Shown one piece after another: positions 1-4,502 of a DNA stretch of 5,948 bases. Numbering within the stretch: the first letter of the stretch is position 1; every line of letters begins with the position of its first letter. Both the position numbers and the translations under genes were made by a program. This stretch comes from Lachnospiraceae bacterium (GTDB lineage: Bacteria; Bacillota; Clostridia; Lachnospirales; Lachnospiraceae), in contig VSND01000125.1 of NCBI GenBank assembly GCA_009774145.1, forward strand, positions 1 through 5,948, in the 5' to 3' direction. The notes under the pieces are model-generated. The model was not told where the DNA came from. It saw only the letters and a list, made by a program, of their open reading frames with translations, and searched no databases.

Positions 1-294
1 ATACCGGAATTTACAGCAAAAGCCTGACGGCTACCGGAATTCCAGTTTGCAGATAACTTGATAACCTGGAATTCATAGAAAGAAATCCTTCATGAAACAT
101 GGCAAAAAGAGGGCAATTTCTGTTAAGACGTCCATTCCTGGTATCTTTGCGCCCATGTTCTCAACGCTCCCTTTCCGGCTTCCTGTCCGGGTACAGCTTC
201 CCGGCGGCTGCGGCGGCATGGCTCTTTATCTTGATTTCCCCCGCCCCTCGCTGGCTTTTGCGTTCTTATAGCCCTCATCAGAGAGGAAATAGCG
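1..294. other. GC-rich segment without a credible gene
   Basis: I see no intact gene here. The stretch from about 120 to 335 is clearly richer in G and C than the AT-rich DNA after 345. A + strand open frame at 99-353 reads as low-complexity, arginine/serine/proline-rich sequence of no known family. On the - strand a frame reading EHHRYFLSDEGYKNAKASEG (about 315-254) would continue into EIKIKSHAAAAAGKLYPDR if a frameshift occurred at the G-run near 240-250. That is what a decayed gene fragment would look like, but I do not recognise the protein. The 10-mer TACCGGAATT occurs at 2-11 and 32-41, with a variant ACCTGGAATT at 64-73. Confidence 0.4.
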
Positions 295-1008
295 GTGGTG
301 TTCCCCCGGAAATCCCACGGGGCTGTCGCTGGTCTTTACGTCAAGGACTATAATGACTTGGGGTTTTCAGTAGGCAACCGGCTTTTGATATTGATAGAGG
401 CTCAGGCCACATGGACAGTAAATATTCTGTTCCGTATCCTTATGTATCTTGTACAGACTTATCGGGAATATTTTAGAGTAACAGAGCAGGATATTTATAA
501 TAGTACAAAATTGAAAATGCCCAAACCGGAATTGTATGTTATATATCTGGGCAACAGAAAAGAACGGCCAGAAGAAATATCTTTCTCAGAAGAGTTTTTT
601 GGAGGGGAGGATATTTGCATAGATGTTAAAGCCAAGATCATCTATAATGGCAGAGAAGGCGATATTATCCACCAGTATGTTACATTTACCAGGATATGCC
701 AGAAACAGGTGTCGATTCATGGAAGAACCAGAAAAGCTATACAGGAAGCGATCCGCATCTGCAAAGACAGGAATGTGCTGAAGGAATATCTTGAAAGCAA
801 AGAAAAGGAGGTTGTCAATATGATGATGGAATTATATGATCAGAAAGAAGTTATGCGCTCTTATATCAAGAGCAAGGAACATGATACAAAAGTTGAAACA
901 GCGAAACGCTTATTAACAATAGGAAAACTATCATTTGAAGAAATTGCTATTGGATCTGGCCTCTCTTTAGAAGAGGTAGCGGATTTAGCAAGTCTGCAGT
1001 TAGCATAA
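295..1008 (+). pseudogene. 5'-truncated Rpn-family recombination-promoting nuclease/putative transposase
   Basis: This is the C-terminal part of a PD-(D/E)XK nuclease of the Rpn/putative-transposase family, whose characterised members are DNA endonucleases that promote RecA-independent recombination. The recognisable sequence starts near residue 18 (about 345). Family blocks follow: LLILIEAQATWTVNI (30-44), a helix with YLVQTY (51-56), PKPELYVIYLGNRKERPEEI (76-95), FFGGEDICIDVKAKIIY (101-117) and a charged C-terminal coiled tail ending in LSLEEVADLASLQLA. D21-x13-E35-x-Q37 fits the family's catalytic D...ExQ pattern, so the core may be nearly complete, but the N-terminal 60-80 residues usual in full-length members are missing. 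The frame upstream of 345 encodes nothing family-like and hits a stop at 232. A GTG at 295 with GAGAGG ahead of it could in principle start a 237-aa product. A break at about 330-345 by rearrangement is my inference. Confidence 0.72.
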
Positions 1009-1040
1009 TTTTTAACCTAATAATACTTTACCAAAACAAA

Positions 1041-1080
1041 GAAGCAGGATATTTTACAAAAAATAAAATATCCTGCTTTC
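1041..1080 (+). terminator. Hairpin downstream of the Rpn remnant, probable intrinsic terminator
   Basis: A perfect 15-bp stem, AAGCAGGATATTTTA (1042-1056) with its complement (1064-1078), encloses a 7-nt loop of CAAAAAA. It lies 33 nt after the Rpn stop codon. The stem is AT-rich near the loop and the following tract (TTTCTTAATAAAT) is only moderately T-rich. It is symmetric enough to act on either strand, but on the - strand no gene leads directly into it. Confidence 0.6.
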
Positions 1081-1402
1081 TTAATAAATCTAACAGATTT
1101 TATACAAGGTTTCCATTTGGGAAATTGAGGGTGTAAAAAATTCTGTGTCTATAGGATTTTAAGATTCCTTGATAAGAGTTCGATATGTAGGATTTTGCTG
1201 CCGATTTCATGAATTTCCTAGTGTCGAATGTTCTTTCTGTTTATAGTATAACCACCGCAGGATTCTTTATTCATTATCACCTGATTTTTTTGCACTAAAA
1301 TAAAGACATCTCAAAGAATGCTTTCCTGTGGGCTCTGCCCACACCCGGCCTCAAGAATAAGACTGGAATTTTCTGGCAATACTTTGAATGCCGATGGAAT
1401 AA
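1081..1402. other. Non-coding stretch with possible insertion-sequence remnants
   Basis: No gene is supported here. Two things stand out. GTGTAAAAAATTCTGTGTC at 1131-1149 resembles the ends of IS256-family elements. TGTGGGC-TCT-GCCCACA at 1327-1343 is a perfect 7-bp stem with a 3-nt loop. Together with the IS256-type transposase scrap at 1451-1579, the segment may be the non-coding end of a decayed IS256-family copy, although more than 300 bp between the transposase stop and the element end is longer than usual. The rest is AT-rich DNA without visible structure. Confidence 0.35.
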
Positions 1403-1452
1403 GGCTGGGGCGGCCTCCCTTTCACTTGGAGACGCCCTGGCTTTTTCTTTTT
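1403..1452 (+). terminator. GC-rich hairpin with T-tract, terminator oriented +
   Basis: The outer stem GGCTGGGGCG (1403-1412) pairs with CGCCCTGGCT (1433-1442), including GU pairs. After a small internal loop, an inner stem CTCC (1415-1418) pairs with GGAG (1428-1431). The T-rich tract TTTTTCTTTTT follows directly on the + strand (1442-1452), which is the layout of a rho-independent terminator for + strand transcription. It would protect the 3' side of the - strand thrS from opposing transcription. For transcripts coming out of thrS the same stem is followed only by TTATT, so termination in that direction would be weaker. Confidence 0.55.
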
Positions 1453-1579
1453 ATAAATACCGGGTCAGCCTTTCCCCATACAGGACGATCAGCTGGTTCA
1501 GTACCTGGTCCCGGCCCCGGTATCTCTGCGTCCACTTTTTTGTGATGTTTTCACTGGCCAGATACAGCATTTTTTTCAT
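1451..1579 (-). pseudogene. C-terminal fragment of an IS256 (mutator) family transposase
   Basis: The 42-codon frame runs from ATG at 1579 to TAA at 1451. It contains LYLASENITKKWTQRYRG (residues 5-22) and DQVLNQLIVLYGERL (24-38). This matches the conserved C-terminal end of IS256/mutator transposases, where a hydrophobic 'LYLA' helix is followed by 'xxKKWTxxxxxW' and 'xxQLxIxYxxR'. The usual Trp after the KKWT block is Arg here (RGRDQ). All of the DDE catalytic domain is absent, so this is a relic. Its ATG overlaps the thrS stop codon as ATGA, so ribosomes finishing thrS could reinitiate on it. Whether the peptide is made is unknown. The exact junction with thrS suggests that an IS256 copy, or recombination with one, redefined the 3' border of thrS. 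Confidence 0.7.
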
Positions 1580-3345
1580 TCTATCTCACCTCTCATTACC
1601 AAATCGACCACATGCTCAAGACTCATTTCTCCCATGTCCTGTTTATCAAGTTCTGTGTCTCTTTGTCTTACGGATACAGACATATTATTTTTCTCGTTTT
1701 CGCCTACGATAATCATATATGGCACCTTATCCATGCGTGCTTCACGAATTTTATATCCAAGTTTCTCACTTCTAACATCCACTTCTACCCGAATACCATT
1801 TCCTTCCAAAAATCCCTCAACTTTTTTAGCATAATCATTATATTTATCGGAAACCGGAAGAACCTTAACCTGTACAGGTGCAATCCATGCAGGAAATTTT
1901 CCCGCATAATGTTCTAATAAAATGCCGATAAAACGTTCTATCGATCCAAATACAACTCTGTGCAGCATAATCGGGCGATGTTTCGCTCCATCTGCCCCAA
2001 TATAGTCAATATCAAATCTTTGCGGAAGCTGGAAATCAAGCTGTATTGTTCCGCATTGCCACGTTCTGCCTATGGAATCTTTTAGATGAAAATCAAGTTT
2101 CGGTCCATAGAATGCACCATCTCCTTTATTTACTACATAAGATTTACCCATTCCCTGCACTGCTTTTTCTAAAGCTTCCGTAGCAAGTTGCCAATCTTCA
2201 TCGCTTCCTATTGAATGCTCTGGTCTCGTTGACAATTCAATTTCATATGAAAAACCAAACTTCTGGTAAACTTCATCAATAAGACGCATAACACCTTGTA
2301 TCTCATCCATTACCTGATCTTCTCTCATAAGAATGTGGGCGTCATCCTGTGTAAATGAACGTACTCTCATGAGACCATGTAAAGTTCCGGACTTTTCATT
2401 ACGATGCACAAGCCCTAATTCTCCCATTCGCATAGGAAGCTCCTTATATGACCTTGGTTCCAGTTTATACACCAGCATTCCACCTGGACAACTCATTGGT
2501 TTGATTGCATAATCATCATCTTCAACCTTAAGAGAGTACATGGTATCTCTATAATAATCCCAATGACCAGATATCTCCCAAAGACTTCTTTCCAACATAA
2601 TAGGCGTAGAAATTTCGACATATCCTTCTCTGCGATGGATTTTTCTCCAATAATCAATCAGCAGGTTCTTCAATATCATTCCTTTTGGCAGGAATACTGG
2701 TAATCCTGGTCCCTCATCAAAAATTGTAAATATTCCGAGTTCCTTTCCCAATTTTCTGTGGTCTCTTGCTTTTGCTTCTTCAACCATATGCAGATATTCA
2801 TCTAATTGTGCCGCTTTTGGAAAAGATATACCATAGATTCTCGTAAGCATTTGATTTTTTTCGCTGCCTCTCCAATAGGCTCCAGCCACTGACAATAGTT
2901 TGAGTGCTTTAATCTGACACACATTAGAAATATGTGGTCCTGCACAAAACTCCTCATATTCTCCCTGCTTATAGAAGCTGATTTGCTCTGTATCATTCAG
3001 TTCCTGAATCAGTTCAATTTTATACTTTTCATCTGCATTCTCCATAAAGCTAAGAGCTTCTTCTTTTGACTTCTCATAGACTTGCAAGGAAAGAGACTCC
3101 CTTACGATCTTTCGCATTTCTGCTTCGATTGTCTTTAAATGATCTTCTGAAAATGAAAATTCAAACTGAAAATCATAATAAAATCCATTTTCGATTGCCG
3201 GACCAATGGCACACTTTGTTTCCGGATATATACGTTTTACAGCCTGTGCAAGCACATGTGCACTCGTATGCCAAAATGCCTTTTTGCCCTCCTGTTCTTC
3301 AAAGCTTACTTCTACAATTTCTCCATTTTTTCGTAGAACCTTCAT
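1576..3345 (-). CDS. thrS: Threonyl-tRNA synthetase, class II, lacking the TGS domain
   Basis: It charges tRNA-Thr with threonine in the cytoplasm using ATP. The editing domain comes first: HTSAH (H26, H30) and CAGPH (C134, H138) are the four signature residues that remove mischarged serine. The class II catalytic core spans about 205-485. Motif 2 has R315 in VHRNEKSG, motif 3 has R471 in ERFIG, and C286, H337 and H462 are the expected zinc ligands. The anticodon-binding domain follows from about 488 (PVQVKVLPVSD) to the end. At 589 aa it is shorter than the usual ~640 because only about 20 residues precede the editing domain; the N-terminal TGS domain is missing, as in some clostridial enzymes. 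I place the start at 3345 because AAAGGAG (3355-3361) sits 9 nt upstream. A longer frame from 3423 would begin inside the T-box terminator. Confidence 0.95.
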   Translation of the reverse strand: MKVLRKNGEIVEVSFEEQEGKKAFWHTSAHVLAQAVKRIYPETKCAIGPAIENGFYYDFQFEFSFSEDHLKTIEAEMRKIVRESLSLQVYEKSKEEALSFMENADEKYKIELIQELNDTEQISFYKQGEYEEFCAGPHISNVCQIKALKLLSVAGAYWRGSEKNQMLTRIYGISFPKAAQLDEYLHMVEEAKARDHRKLGKELGIFTIFDEGPGLPVFLPKGMILKNLLIDYWRKIHRREGYVEISTPIMLERSLWEISGHWDYYRDTMYSLKVEDDDYAIKPMSCPGGMLVYKLEPRSYKELPMRMGELGLVHRNEKSGTLHGLMRVRSFTQDDAHILMREDQVMDEIQGVMRLIDEVYQKFGFSYEIELSTRPEHSIGSDEDWQLATEALEKAVQGMGKSYVVNKGDGAFYGPKLDFHLKDSIGRTWQCGTIQLDFQLPQRFDIDYIGADGAKHRPIMLHRVVFGSIERFIGILLEHYAGKFPAWIAPVQVKVLPVSDKYNDYAKKVEGFLEGNGIRVEVDVRSEKLGYKIREARMDKVPYMIIVGENEKNNMSVSVRQRDTELDKQDMGEMSLEHVVDLVMRGEIE

Positions 3346-3354
3346 AATTTGTTG

Positions 3355-3361
3355 CTCCTTT
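3355..3361 (-). promoter_or_regulatory. thrS ribosome binding site that decides the start
   Basis: AAAGGAG read on the - strand, 9 nt before the ATG at 3345. It rules out upstream in-frame starts, which have no comparable site and fall in the leader. Confidence 0.85.
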
Positions 3362-3392
3362 CTCTTTTCAGCTTTAACTATTTGGCAACAAC

Positions 3393-3440
3393 ATAAGAAA
3401 AGCACCCATAAGACCATAATCACATAGTCTTAAGGGTGCA
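3393..3440 (-). terminator. T-box leader terminator (regulated attenuator)
   Basis: The stem GCACCC (3439-3434) pairs with GGGTGC (3407-3402) and continues, after one mismatch, through TAAGACTA with TGGTCTTA. The TTTTCTT tract follows at 3401-3395. The 5' arm overlaps the end of the T-box region, as needed for a mutually exclusive antiterminator. Confidence 0.88.
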
Positions 3441-3650
3441 CTTAGCACGGTTCCACCTTAACTTTTCACTTCAGATTCTATCAAATCCTATCCTTTAACG
3501 CAGGCATACGGTAACACTTACTCATTTCAGCATTACAGCTCTGGAATGGTTTTCGTCTAATTTCCACATAAATAGCTTCCACCAAGTACTATTCTCTCTG
3601 GATGTTTCCAACTAAACTACTTTTTCCGTCGTCGCTTTTCTTATGTTATT
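3393..3650 (-). promoter_or_regulatory. T-box riboswitch (tRNA-Thr responsive) upstream of thrS
   Basis: Read on the - strand, the leader shows all main T-box parts. Stem I carries AGAGAG (3599-3594) and GGTGG (3583-3579) between the arms AATAG (3593-3589) and CTATT (3575-3571), as in the conserved apical region. The specifier is ACC at 3550-3548, a threonine codon followed by the usual purine. The T-box sequence AAGGTGGAACCGTGC (3459-3445) holds the UGGA bulge expected to pair with the tRNA 3' end UCCA. The terminator GCACCC...GGGTGC (3439-3402) with TTTTCTT follows. Uncharged tRNA-Thr should stabilise the antiterminator and allow thrS transcription when charged tRNA-Thr is low. The class is firmly recognised; the exact stem boundaries are my reading. 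Confidence 0.92.
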
Positions 3651-3656
3651 GATGGT

Positions 3657-3685
3657 ACTTTATCACAACTTCTTTATTTTGTCAA
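3657..3685 (-). promoter_or_regulatory. thrS promoter, sigma70/SigA type
   Basis: TTGACA (3685-3680) is a perfect -35, then a 17-nt spacer, then TAAAGT (3662-3657) as the -10 (4 of 6 consensus bases). The predicted transcript start near 3650 lies just before stem I of the T-box leader. The IS200 left end begins only about 30 nt upstream of the -35, so the promoter itself is intact. Confidence 0.8.
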
Positions 3686-3716
3686 TGCTCATGTTAATTG
3701 AGAAAGCATTTTAAAC

Positions 3717-3733
3717 CCCCATCTGAGATGGGG
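3717..3733 (+). repeat. IS200 left-end hairpin
   Basis: A perfect 7-bp stem CCCCATC/GATGGGG with a TGA loop. It is the presumed TnpA binding site at the left end and could also hinder read-through transcripts entering the element. Confidence 0.82.
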
Positions 3734-3772
3734 AGAACGGAATGAGCAGTGGCTTTGCCTGAAGTACTGAAA

Positions 3773-3829
3773 ACCTCCTGTGTTATACTGATACTGGTTT
3801 CGCAGGCCATATATCAAAACACAGGAGGT
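3773..3829 (+). promoter_or_regulatory. IS200 tnpA extended -10 promoter and ribosome-site-masking inverted repeat
   Basis: ACCTCCTGTGTT (3773-3784) is the exact complement of AACACAGGAGGT (3818-3829). The second arm contains the tnpA Shine-Dalgarno AGGAGGT (3823-3829, 7 nt before the ATG), so pairing would hide it. An extended -10, TGTTATACT (3781-3789), overlaps the first arm and predicts a start near 3796, giving a native transcript without the first arm. No good -35 is seen. Masking of the tnpA ribosome site by a 5' hairpin is known for enterobacterial IS200. That the native transcript escapes it is my inference. Confidence 0.68.
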
Positions 3830-3836
3830 ATCCGAA

Positions 3837-4259
3837 ATGGATAACAGAAGTATAGCACATACACGGTGGAATTGCACTTATCATATTGTATTTATACCAG
3901 AATGCAGAAGAAAGGTAATGTATGGAGAAACAAAAAGAGATCTGGTGGAGATTATTAAAAAATTATGCGAAATGAAACAGGTGGAACTGATTGATGGACG
4001 GATATGCAGGGATCATATTCATATGTATGTGGAAGTTCCGCCCAAAATGAGTGTGTCGGAATTTATGTCATATCTCAAAGGAAAGAGTGCCCTGATGCTC
4101 TTTGACAGACATCCGGAATATCGGACAAAGTGGGGAGACAGGCATTTTTGGGCACGGGGATATTATGTGGCAACAGTGGGAAATGTGAATGAAGAGACAA
4201 TATTAAAATATATTCAGGAACAGGAAGAAAACGATAAATTAGAAGACGGAAGAAAGTAG
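3837..4259 (+). CDS. tnpA: IS200-type Y1 HUH transposase TnpA
   Basis: This 140-aa transposase cuts and rejoins single-stranded DNA at the ends of the IS200 element, forming a covalent 5'-phosphotyrosine link. It acts as a dimer in which each active site mixes residues from both subunits. The HUH motif is H60-I-H62 in RDHIHMYVEVPP, and the catalytic tyrosine is Y125 in TILKYIQEQE. Other family blocks are WNCTYHIVFIPECRRK (11-26), SYLKGKSALMLF (78-89) and FWARGYYVATVGN (104-116). The length is normal for a stand-alone IS200 TnpA (about 130-155 aa) and there is no frameshift or stop, so it is likely functional. The ATG at 3837 is supported by AGGAGGT 7 nt upstream. Expression is probably restrained by the inverted repeat over that site. 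Confidence 0.95.
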   Translation: MDNRSIAHTRWNCTYHIVFIPECRRKVMYGETKRDLVEIIKKLCEMKQVELIDGRICRDHIHMYVEVPPKMSVSEFMSYLKGKSALMLFDRHPEYRTKWGDRHFWARGYYVATVGNVNEETILKYIQEQEENDKLEDGRK

Positions 4260-4263
4260 CAGG

Positions 4264-4345
4264 GCCTTCTTTTGGAAGGCAACCAGTAAGAATGGTACTG
4301 CGAGACCCCGCCTCAGGCGGAACCCGGGAAATACCCCGGAGGGGT
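4264..4345 (+). ncRNA. Candidate structured RNA between tnpA and the IS200 right end
   Basis: Right after the tnpA stop, four small stem-loops follow one another. They are GCCTTC/GAAGGC (4264-4280), CAGTA/TACTG (4284-4300), CCGCC-TCA-GGCGG (4308-4320) and ACCCC-GGA-GGGGT (4333-4345). The right-end hairpin follows 10 nt later. An alternative stem CCGGG/CCCGG (4324-4339) excludes the last of these. No reading frame is evident and the GC content is well above that of tnpA. It could be the 3' UTR of tnpA, part of the DNA substrate at the right end, or a leftover of the guide-RNA scaffold that sits at this place in tnpB-bearing relatives. I cannot tell which; the RNA label is a hypothesis. Confidence 0.4.
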
Positions 4346-4355
4346 AAAAATCAAA

Positions 4356-4374
4356 CCCCCATTTGAAATGGGGG
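4356..4374 (+). repeat. IS200 right-end hairpin
   Basis: A perfect 8-bp stem CCCCCATT/AATGGGGG around a TGA loop, matching the left-end hairpin in sequence and loop. Presumed TnpA recognition hairpin at the right end. Confidence 0.82.
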
Positions 4375-4381
4375 TCCTGAC

Positions 4382-4399
4382 TTTGAGTTTCCCCATTTT
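4382..4399 (+). repeat. Left terminal inverted repeat of the IS4-type element
   Basis: TTTGAGTTTCCCCATTTT, the exact reverse complement of 5787-5804. It is the transposase binding and cleavage site at the left end. Confidence 0.9.
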
Positions 4400-4431
4400 T
4401 CTGGCAACTGATTTCATCTCAAAAATAAGAA

Positions 4432-4502
4432 ATGCAAAAACACATCCTAAGTGTTATAATTAAATCACCACAAAATAATCAAACAAAGGAGTGTTTTTGC
4501 AT
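4432..4502 (+). promoter_or_regulatory. IS4-type transposase promoter and start-codon-masking inverted repeat
   Basis: ATGCAAAAACAC (4432-4443) is the exact complement of GTGTTTTTGCAT (4491-4502). The second arm covers the last G of the Shine-Dalgarno AAAGGAG (4485-4491), the spacer and the first two bases of the ATG at 4501. An extended -10, TGTTATAAT (4452-4460), lies just inside the first arm and predicts a start near 4467, so the element's own transcript would lack the first arm and stay translatable. Transcripts entering from outside contain both arms and should be silenced. This layout parallels the documented protection of IS10 and IS50 against read-through expression; no suitable -35 is visible. 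Confidence 0.72.

Larger units (their letters stand above)
3716..4381 (+). mobile_element. IS200-type insertion sequence (IS200/IS605 family), tnpA only
   Basis: A single-stranded 'peel and paste' element of about 0.66 kb with one gene, tnpA. It has no terminal inverted repeats; each end instead has a subterminal hairpin recognised by the Y1 transposase. The left hairpin is CCCCATC-TGA-GATGGGG (3717-3733) and the right is CCCCCATT-TGA-AATGGGGG (4356-4374), both preceded by AAA. The shared TGA triloop and near-identical stems make the pairing of ends convincing. The precise cleavage positions are estimated: the left should lie a few bases before 3716 and the right near 4381, where the IS4-type repeat starts. 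No tnpB or accessory gene is present. Confidence 0.85.

Noticed and set aside
99..353. 84-codon + strand open frame
   Set aside because: Low-complexity Arg/Ser/Pro/Ala-rich product with no family resemblance, in a GC-rich block where long frames arise by chance; no ribosome site ahead of it.
1318..1545. 75-codon + strand open frame
   Set aside because: It runs across a terminator-like hairpin and antisense to the IS256 transposase scrap; no ribosome site and no protein-like pattern.
1612..1917. Open frames antisense to the 3' part of thrS
   Set aside because: They lie fully inside a well-supported thrS on the other strand and have no family features.
3346..3423. Extended N-terminus of thrS starting at 3423
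   Set aside because: The extra 26 residues would be encoded in and after the T-box terminator, look like a random hydrophobic stretch, and bypass the strong ribosome site at 3355-3361.
3689..3877. 62-codon - strand frame across the IS200 left end
   Set aside because: It crosses the left-end hairpin, the promoter and the masking repeat, with no ribosome site; not a plausible gene.
3716..4381. IStron (group I intron fused to an IS605-type element)
   Set aside because: Only about 100 nt lie between the left hairpin and tnpA, far too little for a group I intron, and no intron core motifs were seen on either side of tnpA.
4432..4500. Extended N-terminus of the IS4-type transposase starting at 4432
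   Set aside because: That ATG is inside the 5' arm of the inverted repeat and upstream of the predicted transcript start; the good ribosome site at 4485-4491 serves the ATG at 4501.
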